DNA of 64,000 bases from Scheffersomyces stipitis CBS 6054. Its lineage: Eukaryota > Ascomycota > Pichiomycetes > Serinales > Debaryomycetaceae. Where the stretch lies: NCBI RefSeq assembly GCF_000209165.1, contig NC_009042.1, forward strand, positions 806,001 to 870,000. Direction: 5' to 3'. Below the pieces are notes generated by a model. The model was not told the origin of the DNA. It worked only from the letters and a program-made list of their open reading frames with translations, and made no database searches. The position numbers and the translations under genes are program-made. Shown here piece after piece: positions 52,801 to 61,948 of the stretch (its first letter is position 1; each line of letters begins with the position of its first letter).

Positions 52801-55643
52801 GAGGGATTTTTGGCTCTTATGTTTCTCAAAACTGTTTCTGGCAAATCAAACTGCGACAATGGGTGTTCAAAAGCCCAGATTCGCTTGTCGATAGACTTGC
52901 AAATCGATAACATAATCTTCATGAACGTACCCCAGCGTCTATTTATACCTACCAAAAGCAAAGCTCTACAAATACGAGCTGAGTTCTGAGCTACGTAGTT
53001 GGAATCCGAGATCAAAGCAGAGTCTTTGATGGTGGCCTGAGACACGAAGGCTTGTAACAAGATATTTGTCTTACCTTGAGTCGACTCGACATCTCCAGCT
53101 ATTTGACAAGGGGAGTCGTTTTCCAAGAGTTTCTTCAATTCTTCAGACTCCTCCTCACGGAACTTGATGCTGTCGAATTCACTGCTCATACTTATCATAG
53201 ACAAGACATCGGCTTCCGTCACCTTTGGATTAAGCATCTGATTGAAAATTTCCACTGAGTTGTTCAACAAGTAGAAGTCAGAAGCAATTCTGCCCAAATC
53301 TTTGGCTGTAAAGGAACCCGAGTTTTCTTCAAAGATAATCATTTGAAGATAATGCAATCTTCTAGCAGCTGTGATGATCATTTCTCGTCTTCTGTTGGTC
53401 AACAAAGGATCCTCCTTGAGCTCCTTCCAGTCGATACCATATGCAAATGGATTCTGGCGCATTCTCACCATCATATACGTGTAGCCTAGCCATTGTACCC
53501 CTTCGTCGATGTTGGTCACAGTGCCCAACGAGATCTCGGCATTCAAATTGTCTGTAATCTTTTCTGCTAGTTTAGACTCTATAGGATGTTGCTGTGTGAT
53601 CAATGAAACATAATGGTCTAATTTGTCGCTGGTGGTGCAAAGAATACCCGTACCAAACTTTTCGTACTGTGGTCTACCAGCACGACCAAAGATTTGAATA
53701 ACGTCAGAAATTCCCAAATCTATAAAACCACCCTGTTTCGAATCGTAGACCTGTGTGCCTTTTACAATAACTACAGCAGCAGGCAAATTGACACCCCATG
53801 CAAGTGTAGCAGTACAGCACAATACCTTTATAGCACCACTTTCAAACATCCTCTCAGTGAGATTACGATCCGTTCTAAGCATTCCAGCATGGTGGACTCC
53901 AAATCCGTTTTGAAATAACTCTTTCATGTCTTTGTTTCTGTTCTTGTTGGATACTTCTCTGCTGTACTTCTGGTAAGCTTCTGTTCCAGAAGTGTCAAAG
54001 ATGCCTAGTTCCTGATGGTCTTGTGCTATCTGTATAAATGTACGAGCCGATTTGACAGTATCTTTTCTAGAATGCACAAACACCATTACCTGTAAGCCCT
54101 GGTTGACGTAATCGGCCAACTTCTCATACGATACCTTATCGATGTTCTCTCGAGCTATCTTGGATCCGGATTTACCTCTTACACCTATAAGCTGCTGTTG
54201 CAAAGGTACGGGTCTAAACGTCTGGTCAAAGTAAAACATCCCGATGTTTCTATTTACTCCCAAAAAATCAGCTACATCCATAAAGTTGGGCAACGTAGCT
54301 GAAAGACCAATCACCCGAATCATCTGTTGCGAGCTTTCCACCTGTCTTAAGGTACGTGCCACCAATGTCTCGATAACTGAACCTCTATCTTCGTGTAACA
54401 AGTGGACTTCATCTATAATAAGCAATTTAACTTTCGACACCAATTCTGAATCACCGTTCAGCTTTCTTGTTACTACGTCCCATTTCTCAGGCGTAGTGAC
54501 AATGATCTGAGTTGTCATAATCTCTGCCCTGGACAATTGCATATCACCTGTCAACTCCCTCACATTAATACCAAGCCATTGGAGTTTCTTACTGTACTTT
54601 TCTACAATTTCTGCTGCCAATGCTTTGAGCGGTGCCACATAGACAATCTTAAACTCGTCGTAATCAATATCTACGGTGACGTCGCCTTCGTCACTCACAG
54701 TTTCTGTTACAAACTGGTTTATACAATGCAAAATCGTCAACAATGCAACATCTGTTTTACCAGCACCAGTAGGGGCACACACCAACATGTTTTCATTGGT
54801 GTTGTATGCTACAGGATACACCAAACTCTGCATCTTGTTCAATGTCTGGTAGTTCTTAAACGTGCCCTGACAGAGAAAATCCAACTGAGAAACTTTGACG
54901 AGGTTCGAGTCCAGGATCCATCTGTTGGCCTTCTGCTCAGGGTAAGGTATAATGATTTCCTCGTGTGTGGCATGCGATTCTCTGGTAGTACCTACTGGAA
55001 GTGAGAATTTCTTGCCCGTGACAGAAATCATATTGCCTACATCAGGATTTTTGAACACATTTGGATACTGCTGCGTTAAACTCTTGGGTGCGAGTTTCTG
55101 GTTTTTCGTCTTCTGGTGGTTATCTATCAACAACTGGGCCCGTTCGGCGGCGGTGAGCAACTTCGGCTCAGTATCTATATCGTCTTGCTGCTTTTCGCCT
55201 ATTACTACTTGTTTGTTCTGAACGATTTTTCCGATCAACTCAAACTCCTCAAAACCTAAAATATCAAACAAAGACGACTGGAGCTGTTCCTCTCCAACTT
55301 CGTCTGACAATGTTGTCTTGATTATAGCTAATATTTCATTCGAGTCCTGTCCTCTAGCTTTGCTTATCCGACTACATTCCTGTTCAATTTCTCTTAAAAC
55401 AGCCGCATTATCAGCTTCCGGTCCGCCAATGCCAATCTGGTCTAATAAATCGGTAGAAACATCTTCAAATTGGCCTAGAATCTTGTCCAAGGGTGTGATC
55501 TTCACGTTTTCATTGTCTATGGATGGAGGACTTCTAGTGACTGATTCTGAGACCAGCGTCCCAGTAAGACTGTTCAACATTTCGATCATAGGCTGCATTG
55601 CCTGCATGTACGACTTGGTCGAATTGACCGTGTAAGATGCCAT
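49815..55643 (-). CDS. SLH1: Ski2-like tandem-cassette RNA helicase Slh1 (ribosome-quality-control trigger complex)
   Basis: 1942 residues, compared with 1967 in S. cerevisiae Slh1 (human ASCC3). In the cytosol, Slh1 with Cue3 and Rqt4 splits ubiquitin-marked collided ribosomes. Seen: N-terminal helical region of about 230 residues; first cassette with CAPTGAGKT (289 to 297), DEVHLLHEDRG, GLSATLPN and QIFGRAGRPQY, then a Sec63 domain; second cassette with SPTGSGKT, DEIHLLASDRG, GMSTAVSN (normally LSTALAN), QMMGRAGRPAF and a second Sec63 domain. Both Walker A lysines and both DExH boxes are intact. The N-terminal region and length separate it from the spliceosomal paralogue Brr2 (about 2160 residues). 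ATG at 55643. Divergent from HAS1. Confidence 0.95.
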   Translation of the reverse strand: MASYTVNSTKSYMQAMQPMIEMLNSLTGTLVSESVTRSPPSIDNENVKITPLDKILGQFEDVSTDLLDQIGIGGPEADNAAVLREIEQECSRISKARGQDSNEILAIIKTTLSDEVGEEQLQSSLFDILGFEEFELIGKIVQNKQVVIGEKQQDDIDTEPKLLTAAERAQLLIDNHQKTKNQKLAPKSLTQQYPNVFKNPDVGNMISVTGKKFSLPVGTTRESHATHEEIIIPYPEQKANRWILDSNLVKVSQLDFLCQGTFKNYQTLNKMQSLVYPVAYNTNENMLVCAPTGAGKTDVALLTILHCINQFVTETVSDEGDVTVDIDYDEFKIVYVAPLKALAAEIVEKYSKKLQWLGINVRELTGDMQLSRAEIMTTQIIVTTPEKWDVVTRKLNGDSELVSKVKLLIIDEVHLLHEDRGSVIETLVARTLRQVESSQQMIRVIGLSATLPNFMDVADFLGVNRNIGMFYFDQTFRPVPLQQQLIGVRGKSGSKIARENIDKVSYEKLADYVNQGLQVMVFVHSRKDTVKSARTFIQIAQDHQELGIFDTSGTEAYQKYSREVSNKNRNKDMKELFQNGFGVHHAGMLRTDRNLTERMFESGAIKVLCCTATLAWGVNLPAAVVIVKGTQVYDSKQGGFIDLGISDVIQIFGRAGRPQYEKFGTGILCTTSDKLDHYVSLITQQHPIESKLAEKITDNLNAEISLGTVTNIDEGVQWLGYTYMMVRMRQNPFAYGIDWKELKEDPLLTNRRREMIITAARRLHYLQMIIFEENSGSFTAKDLGRIASDFYLLNNSVEIFNQMLNPKVTEADVLSMISMSSEFDSIKFREEESEELKKLLENDSPCQIAGDVESTQGKTNILLQAFVSQATIKDSALISDSNYVAQNSARICRALLLVGINRRWGTFMKIMLSICKSIDKRIWAFEHPLSQFDLPETVLRNIRAKNPSMETLRDMESAELGDLVHNNRMGNVLYKLVGRFPYVDIFSEIFPITSNVMRVHVSLEPDFVWDERYHGNAQIFWLTVEESDQFEILHVEKFILNKKQMRSPHEMDFMIPLTDPLPPQIIVRLVSDSWIGSESVHAISFQHLIRPSNETLRTNLLKLQPLPITALHNPEVQAIYDKKFRYFNPMQTMTFHSLYNDNSSVFVGSPTGSGKTVVAELAIWHAFKQFPGSKVVYIAPMKALVRERVDDWRARICKNTSYKLVELTGDSLPEAKEVREADIIITTPEKFDGISRNWQTRKFVQQVSLVIMDEIHLLASDRGPILEMIVSRMNYISSQTKMPIRLLGMSTAVSNAFDMAGWLGVKQGLFNFSSSVRPVPLQMYIDGFPDNLAFCPLMKTMNKPAFMAIKQHSPSKPVLIFVASRRQTRLTALDLIHLCGMESDPRRFLKMPESELEEVLADVKDDTLRLSLQFGMGLHHAGLVESDRQISHKLFEAGKIQILIATSTLAWGVNLPAHLVIIKGTQFFDSKIEAYRDMDLTDILQMMGRAGRPAFDTSGIAIVYTKESKKMFYKHFLNVGFPVESSLHKVLDNHIGAEISAGTISTRQEAMDFLTWTFLYRRAHNNPTYYGIEDTTTAGVSQFLSDLIDDTIENLMESKCVLLGGKDELIPTAFLHISSYYYLSHKTIRNAANNLKKDSSFRDCLRLLCEAAEYDELATRHGEELINMEMSQAMRFPAEDLECEYIWDPHVKAYLLIQAFISRVELPIADYAQDTVSVLDQALRILQALVDTASELGYLTTVLNLIELIQCLKQRYWFDDDPISALPGLHVFSSSENSRTDLEALGKMNTGKLFKFAETIGVKGSQMHSTSPEEVFTDDDAKKEFVRIASHLPTGELFTSQRDSGSLKVEIVHNNYPLNKEFKMYCPHFPKMQRESWFIIVCDEVGDELLLIKRSSPIMLSKKGVVSCSLDIPDDLKGREVTILCVNDAVKISYSAKVTLGI

Positions 55644-56105
55644 GTTGAATACAATTGTCTAAAATGAATAATATAATTGAAAATAAGAGTTAAATATGAA
55701 TTTTGCATTTTGCAATTGCTGTGAAATACTTATGAATCATAGTTTCGGGTCACGTGACATAAAATATAAGAACATAAATATTGTGCTGGAGCTCCAAGAA
55801 TTGAGAAATGTGGATGAAGTAAAAATCTCCCAAAGAGGCTCTCTGCCAATATATAATTTGTATATCAGCTTCACATTTGCTCTTGCAATAGGAATGGAGT
55901 TTTGTCGAAGAAAAATGGCTATAAAGTGTTGATCTCAGTTCAAACTGCATATATTCCGAGTAGCTCGTGAGAAAACACGTGAGTGATATCATGCGCACGA
56001 TGAGATGGGCAGCTCGAAAAAATTCCAATCTCCATACAAAATATATTTGTAGATTTTTCACGTAAACTATATATCCGTTTCATATCCAGCAGAATCAAGC
56101 AAAAC
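55644..56105. promoter_or_regulatory. SLH1/HAS1 divergent promoter with CACGTG and PAC-like motifs
   Basis: 462 bases. GTCACGTGAC, a perfect 10-base palindrome, at 55749-55758; a second CACGTG at 55976-55981; GATGAGAT (PAC-like) at about 56000-56007 with an A-rich RRPE-like stretch GAAAAAATT 10 bases further. PAC and RRPE are the standard ribosome-biogenesis elements in yeasts, which fits HAS1. Site calls are by eye. Confidence 0.5.
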
Positions 56106-57809
56106 ATGGCCAAAAACGTCAACTCTAAGGCCAACGGCAAGAAGAGTGGTTCTGTCAAAAGAGCTTTGAAAGAAAAGAAACAGCCTGAGCCGGAATTTTC
56201 GGATTCTGAAGATGATGAAGTCGACCAGGAAAAGCTAGTTGAAGAATTAGATGAAGATTTCGACGAGGTAGCCAATATGCTTGGTGCTGATGTGACCGAT
56301 CCCGAAGAAAAGAAACAATCCAAGCTTGAAAGAAAGAGAAAGAGAGACGAGGAGGCTACTGCAGAATATACTAAGCCAGAAGTTGTAGATAATGAAGATG
56401 ATGCTCAAAACGACAAGTTTGAAGATGCCGGATTATCTGAGCCCACCATGAGGGCCATTCTGGACATGGGATTCAAGACAATGACTAAGGTGCAAGCCAA
56501 GACTATTCCACCATTGTTGGCTGGAAAAGATGTATTGGGAGCTGCTAAGACTGGGTCTGGTAAGACGTTAGCATTCTTGATTCCTGCCATAGAACTTTTG
56601 TACTCATTGAAGTTCAAGCCTAGAAATGGAACTGGTGTCATCGTCGTTTCTCCTACAAGAGAATTAGCATTACAAATCTTTGGAGTTGCCAGAGAGTTAA
56701 TGGCCCACCATACACAGACGTTTGGAATTGTAATTGGGGGTGCCAACAGAAGACAGGAAGCCGAAAAGTTGGCTAAGGGTGTCAACTTGTTGATCGCTAC
56801 CCCAGGAAGATTGTTGGATCATTTGCAGAACACACAGGGATTTGTATTCAAGAACTTGAAGGCTTTGGTTATCGACGAAGCTGATAGAATTTTGGAAATC
56901 GGGTTCGAAGAGGAAATGAAACAGATCATCAAAATTTTGCCTAAGGAAGAAAGACAATCCATGTTGTTCTCGGCTACGCAGACTACCAAGGTGGAAGACT
57001 TGGCCAGAATCTCATTGAGACCTGGTCCATTGTATATAAATGTAGTACCGGAAACGGCAGCATCTACAGCTGATGGCTTGGAACAGGGTTATGTAGTATG
57101 TGATTCCGACAAGAGATTCTTGTTGTTATTCTCGTTCTTGAAGAAATACTCCAAGAAGAAGATCATTGTGTTTCTTTCTTCTTGTAACTCAGTCAAGTAC
57201 TTCGGTGAGCTCTTGAACTACATCGACTTGCCAGTATTGGATTTGCATGGTAAACAGAAGCAACAGAAGAGAACCAACACCTTCTTTGAATTCTGTAACG
57301 CCAAACAAGGAACTTTGGTGTGTACTGATGTAGCAGCTAGAGGCTTGGACATTCCAGCCGTCGACTGGATCATCCAGTTCGATCCTCCTGATGATCCAAG
57401 AGACTATATCCACAGAGTCGGTAGAACAGCCAGAGGCTCGAATGGTAAGGGTAAGTCGTTGATGTTCTTGACTCCATCCGAATTGGGCTTCTTGAGATAC
57501 TTGAAGGCTGCTAACGTTCCTTTGAACGAATACGAATTCCCCACCAACAAAATCGTCAATATCCAGTCACAATTGTCGAAGTTAATAAAGAGTAACTACT
57601 GGTTGCACCAATCAGCCAAGGATGGCTACCGTTCATATCTTCAAGCATACGCTTCTCATCACTTGAAGACGGTGTACCAAATCGACAAATTGGATTTGGT
57701 CAAGGTGGCTAAGTCGTTTGGTTTCGATGTTCCCCCTAAGGTGAACATTACTATCGGAGCCAGTGGAAAGTCAATAGAAAAAAAGCATAAGAAGCAAAAG
57801 AGAGCTTAG
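56106..57809 (+). CDS. HAS1: DEAD-box ATP-dependent RNA helicase Has1
   Basis: 567 residues, compared with 505 in S. cerevisiae; the extra length is in the acidic/basic N-terminal extension (1 to about 103). Has1 is a nucleolar helicase needed for 40S and 60S maturation, including release of snoRNAs. Seen: Q-motif region [14 protein letters not shown]...[12 protein letters not shown]; Walker [10 protein letters not shown] (146 to 154); [18 protein letters not shown] (257 to 260); SAT (289 to 291); [31 protein letters not shown]; and the C-terminal DUF4217 part [27 protein letters not shown], ending in a basic KKHKKQKRA tail. All helicase motifs are intact. ATG at 56106. Confidence 0.97.
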   Translation: MAKNVNSKANGKKSGSVKRALKEKKQPEPEFSDSEDDEVDQEKLVEELDEDFDEVANMLGADVTDPEEKKQSKLERKRKRDEEATAEYTKPEVVDNEDDAQNDKFEDAGLSEPTMRAILDMGFKTMTKVQAKTIPPLLAGKDVLGAAKTGSGKTLAFLIPAIELLYSLKFKPRNGTGVIVVSPTRELALQIFGVARELMAHHTQTFGIVIGGANRRQEAEKLAKGVNLLIATPGRLLDHLQNTQGFVFKNLKALVIDEADRILEIGFEEEMKQIIKILPKEERQSMLFSATQTTKVEDLARISLRPGPLYINVVPETAASTADGLEQGYVVCDSDKRFLLLFSFLKKYSKKKIIVFLSSCNSVKYFGELLNYIDLPVLDLHGKQKQQKRTNTFFEFCNAKQGTLVCTDVAARGLDIPAVDWIIQFDPPDDPRDYIHRVGRTARGSNGKGKSLMFLTPSELGFLRYLKAANVPLNEYEFPTNKIVNIQSQLSKLIKSNYWLHQSAKDGYRSYLQAYASHHLKTVYQIDKLDLVKVAKSFGFDVPPKVNITIGASGKSIEKKHKKQKRA

Positions 57810-58131
57810 GGTAGATAAATAGAAAGCATAATCCTGAATGTACATTAGATAGAAAAAACTGTATTGTATACAAGTGTCACAAAAGACAACTTCCAAAGTA
57901 GTTAGTAGCTCAATAGTTACTCAAGAATGTTGTCTACGAATACGAAATATATGAGATGGCAATCAAGAATGTGGTTATCTTATATAGGTGCACTAGCCTT
58001 TTTTGCACCCATTTTCAATTTTTAATTGGTAGCGCCACCAGACGCGTAGGAATTTTTCAGTACATTTAAGAGTGTACAATCTTAAAGATTCAGTTCTTTC
58101 CTCCTACATTTTCGACTGCTTCATCGACAAA
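57810..58131. other. Intergenic region between HAS1 and POL31
   Basis: About 320 bases. Contains an MCB-like ACGCGT at about 58043-58048, which in yeasts drives G1/S expression of DNA-replication genes and suits POL31. Nothing else recognised. Confidence 0.55.
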
Positions 58132-59595
58132 ATGGTCGAGTTTACTGATTACTTCAACAGAGAAGTGACGCCATCGACGGAGTACACAAGAACATCTTTT
58201 AAAGATTCTTCCGATTACCCGAAGCAGGAAGAGTTTATCATTTCTGCTAAAGACAGAAAGTATGATAGACAGTATTTTTCCATGTACCAATATCGATTCA
58301 AGAATTTGAAAGAACGAATTATAGGCAACGCTATTCAAAAATGGGGCGACGGTACAAAAAGAGTCAACGGACAGACAATTGTCAAACAGGACAAGATTTT
58401 GGACATTACCAGCGGGAAGTTGTGTTGGGTTGTTGGGACTGTGTTCTGTGATTTGAAGGACAAGTTGAATATCTTCCAGGATGTAGAAAAAGGAATTGAT
58501 GACGTATTGCCATTAGTTCCTGACTCCTATGTTGGAGATGATGAAAATTCCATGACAACTATGCTTGAGGACGAGTCTGGAAGGGCTATTTTGCACAACG
58601 AGGAGTTCTTGAGTAAAAACATACTAGTTACTGGATGCATTGTGGGTGTGCTTGGAATCGAGATTCTGGCCGGAATATTTGAGATTATGGATATTGTGTA
58701 TCCTGAGGCATCTCCACAGAAGCCGTTGACCTTGAAAGCTTCCGAAGGGAAGGGTAAAGTAGCGATCGTTTCTGGATTGAACTTGGAGGAAGGTGTAGAT
58801 GCTGATTTGAAGCTTGAGCTCTTGAAGCAGTATGTTACAGGTAGTTTGGGACTGTCTGAAGATTCCAAGACTGCTAGCAGTGTCTGTAGGTTGATAATCG
58901 CTGGAGATTCTGTAAAACCCATAAAAGAGATGTCCGATCGAAGCAACCGTGATTTCGTCACTACCAATAATTATGGGTCGAAAAACATCTCACAATACAA
59001 TCCAGAGTCTCTTGTCAAGTTCGATGAGTTTTTGAGAGAAATACTTGTCAGTTTACCAGTCTCAGTCATGCCAGGGAACAACGATATGGGCGAAATATGT
59101 TTACCACAACAGCCTCTTCATAAGTCGCTATTCCACAGCAACGCCAGGTATTTGAATGGTGAATACTTAGAACGATTGACCAACCCATACTGGTTCAATT
59201 TTGGCGAATTACGTGTGTTAGGCACTTCGGGACAAAACGTCCATGATATCTTGAAATACTTGTCCAAGAATACAACTGCAGCACCAGAACTCATTTTAAA
59301 GATTATGGAATCCCATATCAAATGGCAGAATTTTATTCCTACGGCTCCGGACACTTTGTACTGCTATCCGTTTGACAACAGTGATCCGTTTACGTTAGTG
59401 GATGAGACTCCACATGTATATTTTGTTGGTAACCAGCAACAATATGCTAGTGAAGTATATACCTACGCTAGTACGACTACAGGAAACAGCGGTTCGGTCC
59501 GGTTGGTTAGTGTACCGAGGTTCAGCGAAACCGGCGAATTGGTATTGCTTGATTTGGATACATTGGAGACAGAAGTGGTGCAAATACTGTTGTAG
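58132..59595 (+). CDS. POL31: DNA polymerase delta small subunit Pol31
   Basis: 487 residues from the ATG at 58132, the same length as S. cerevisiae Pol31/Hys2; the frame is open 20 codons further upstream without an ATG. Pol31 links Pol3 and Pol32 in polymerase delta and is shared with polymerase zeta; it acts in the nucleus. Seen: OB-fold region (about 80 to 200) and an inactive calcineurin-like phosphoesterase domain with RLIIAGDSVKP and VMPGNNDMGEICLPQQPLHKSLF, where the metal-binding residues of active enzymes are degenerate as in all B-subunits; then YWFNFGELRVLGTSGQNV and HVYFVGNQ. An ACGCGT element lies about 90 bases upstream. Confidence 0.95.
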   Translation: MVEFTDYFNREVTPSTEYTRTSFKDSSDYPKQEEFIISAKDRKYDRQYFSMYQYRFKNLKERIIGNAIQKWGDGTKRVNGQTIVKQDKILDITSGKLCWVVGTVFCDLKDKLNIFQDVEKGIDDVLPLVPDSYVGDDENSMTTMLEDESGRAILHNEEFLSKNILVTGCIVGVLGIEILAGIFEIMDIVYPEASPQKPLTLKASEGKGKVAIVSGLNLEEGVDADLKLELLKQYVTGSLGLSEDSKTASSVCRLIIAGDSVKPIKEMSDRSNRDFVTTNNYGSKNISQYNPESLVKFDEFLREILVSLPVSVMPGNNDMGEICLPQQPLHKSLFHSNARYLNGEYLERLTNPYWFNFGELRVLGTSGQNVHDILKYLSKNTTAAPELILKIMESHIKWQNFIPTAPDTLYCYPFDNSDPFTLVDETPHVYFVGNQQQYASEVYTYASTTTGNSGSVRLVSVPRFSETGELVLLDLDTLETEVVQILL

Positions 59596-60072
59596 GGTTA
59601 CTGCTTACTTGGTTTTTCTGTAAATTGTTAATGCACCAAACAGCCATATAATCAGGGTTGGTGCGACAACCATCTACTTCTTAACACATTTTGCTACAGG
59701 TTGATACTTAGGAGACAAGACACCGAGCTTAGAAATGTTGAAGCTTCGAATGCTGCGGCTATGAGCCCAAAGGCTGGCATCTACAGAGATCCTGATGGCT
59801 GATGCAGGGGAACTACCTTATAACGGAGTTTAATGAAAATGATACGCCCTGAAACTGAGTTCAGAAGAGCTTAGAAAAAGCTCCAAAATTGCAAAAAATG
59901 GTTGCGATTTTTGTCACATTGTGATGTAGAGCTTTTAAGGGGATTTTCCGATTTTGTCGATATTGGAGAATGCTACCTCATAGTACATGGTGTTGCAGCC
60001 AGATGAAACAGGATATATCTAAATATAGCAGTGAGAGTAGGTACAAAATAGAAGCAAAAAAGTTCATGAGAA

Positions 60073-61334
60073 TAGCGAGAAAAAATAAGGACAGCAGCTC
60101 GAGAGAAAATTGCGAGAAAAAGGACGGCCTAACTAACGAGAGCGAGGCTGAAATAGAGAAGCTCTTCTAGCGGTATAGAATGCCATGGGCCAACGAACGT
60201 AGGCTTATGATGCAAATGGGGTGTATTACAAGGAAGTATATATGTAGAATATGTAGAATGGTTTACTGTAGGATTGTCTGTGGACGTAGATGGTTAGATT
60301 CGTTTCGTGGTGGAGTCCCCTGCGGTTCTCCCTGACGTTCCTCCACTGGAAATAGCGAGAGCTGGCCCTGACTTGGTCTAAGCCTGCACTTTGAAGTTGT
60401 TCCTTAAATTAGAAGTCAGCCGTGTAGCGAGCAATAGCCGGAGCCAATAAATCTGAAGGCATTGTCACTAGGGGAGAGAAGAATGATGCCTTCTGGTTTC
60501 ATATTTCGATAACGGTAGCATTGTGGTAGCGGTGGTGATGTGGTAGTGGGGTATTTGCGGTAGCGTGTTAGCGAGCGGTGCAATGGCGGTACTTGGTCTC
60601 GTATCCCACACTGGGTCAAACTCCTGTGGACGCAGTCTTTAGCGAGAGCCACAAAAGCTTAATGGGAAAAGATTGAGGCTAGACTCAGTAATTTTACACC
60701 ACTCCCTACGAGGAATTCCTCGAGAGCCTCCACATTCTAGTAGTACAATGGACGTAGCATTTCAATTGGTAAATCAAAAGCTTCCCAGTGGTTTACCTAA
60801 GACCAATGGGGCCCAATTGTCCCTAGGCATTAGCTTCCTGGACTGTGCCTTCTTCCCCAGGTTAGAATTAGTGGTGGCTGGTCCATTGTCCGGCTCTACC
60901 GACAATGACATCATTGTTCTTGACAGCCTGGATTTGCCATCATGTTTTTTCGCGGTGTTGAAAAATTTTCGTGAAAGCCGGGGGAGGAGGTTAGCGAGGG
61001 GAGAATCGGCCAGCGAGGGTGTAATTGAGAAAATAGCGAGGAATGTTACAGAAGAATAGGGAGAAAAACAGATCTGAATGATTTAGAGTATGTACGCCAA
61101 TCTTTCAAGCACTAATCGGTAAACATATCAATTTAAGACACCTGTGACTAACCATATATATACTAGTAAAGATCCAAGGTAAATCTGTCTCTAGACATCT
61201 CTTGTGCTCGCTATTTCTCTGTTTGCAGTTGCTACCACGAGTTTTCTTCCGCAAGACTCGCACTCTCGTTGCTCCGCGGCGTTCTCCTTCCAACTGATTC
61301 TCTCTGACACCATCCTCGCTAACTTTTCTCGCTA
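60073..61334. repeat. Cluster of ten TAGCGAG heptamers
   Basis: Exact TAGCGAG at 60073, 60353, 60425, 60569, 60640, 60992 and 61034 on the plus strand, and its complement CTCGCTA at 61207, 61315 and 61328. Near matches GAGCGAG and CAGCGAG occur at 60140 and 61011. Chance expectation for an exact heptamer on both strands over this 1.26 kb is about 0.15. I noticed no other exact copy in the rest of the window. Confidence 0.85.
60709..60722. repeat. 14-base perfect palindrome
   Basis: CGAGGAATTCCTCG, self-complementary over its full length, inside the TAGCGAG cluster region. Confidence 0.85.
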
Positions 61335-61384
61335 ATTCTCCCTAACCCCTGAGGCTGGAAGTCACGTCCATTTTCTCATTCCAC

Positions 61385-61391
61385 TATAAAA
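61385..61391 (+). promoter_or_regulatory. Possible TATA box of SSD1
   Basis: TATAAAA about 560 bases upstream of the SSD1 ATG, at the boundary between the heptamer cluster and the AT-rich leader. Confidence 0.45.
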
Positions 61392-61948
61392 GATTTGCTA
61401 TCCCTACCTTTTTCTTTTCCTCCACTTTATTTGCCATCCATCCAGCAATCGAGCTCACGTACGCAAGCGTCCCTTTAGCTTCATACAACCCCGGGCGTGC
61501 CTGATTGATCATCAGCCTGCTGCCTTTCCTTTATTTGTCAATTAGTTTTGATTGATACTTAACGATTGATTCTGGATTTGATCTTGAACTCGAAATTGAG
61601 ATTCGTCAAAGAAATCGAATTAAACTCAGAATTCAACGAATTAGATCGATTTCCATATTCATTCACGTTTTAATCTTTCACCGGAATCCAATTCATATTG
61701 ATACACCAATTGATTCGATATTACGCGTCACATCGTTGTCGTCGACCCGTATTCATCATTGATCTACTATTTGCTAAGACACCAACGTAATTATTAAAAA
61801 TATAAATCATTCACAATATAGTCAACGTCAACAACAATCAGCATCAACTTCATCAGCTCCAACGTCATCAAGACTGACAACATAATCAACGCCATCTAAC
61901 AATCGAAACAACATCGTAATTTCATCACTTTTCATTAATTAAATCACA

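Larger units (their letters stand above)
59596..61948. other. 2.35 kb region upstream of SSD1
   Basis: No gene recognised; open frames at 59970-60170 and 60673-61059 (plus) have no domain. It holds the TAGCGAG cluster (60073-61334), a 14-base perfect palindrome at 60709-60722, and a TATAAAA at 61385-61391. If that TATA box is used, SSD1 has a leader of about 500 bases. The leader is AT-rich with many CAAC/ATCAA repeats and few ATGs near the start codon. Confidence 0.6.

Noticed and set aside
60673..61059. 128-codon open frame upstream of SSD1
   Set aside because: Its ATG is internal, it lies within the TAGCGAG repeat cluster, and no domain is visible.
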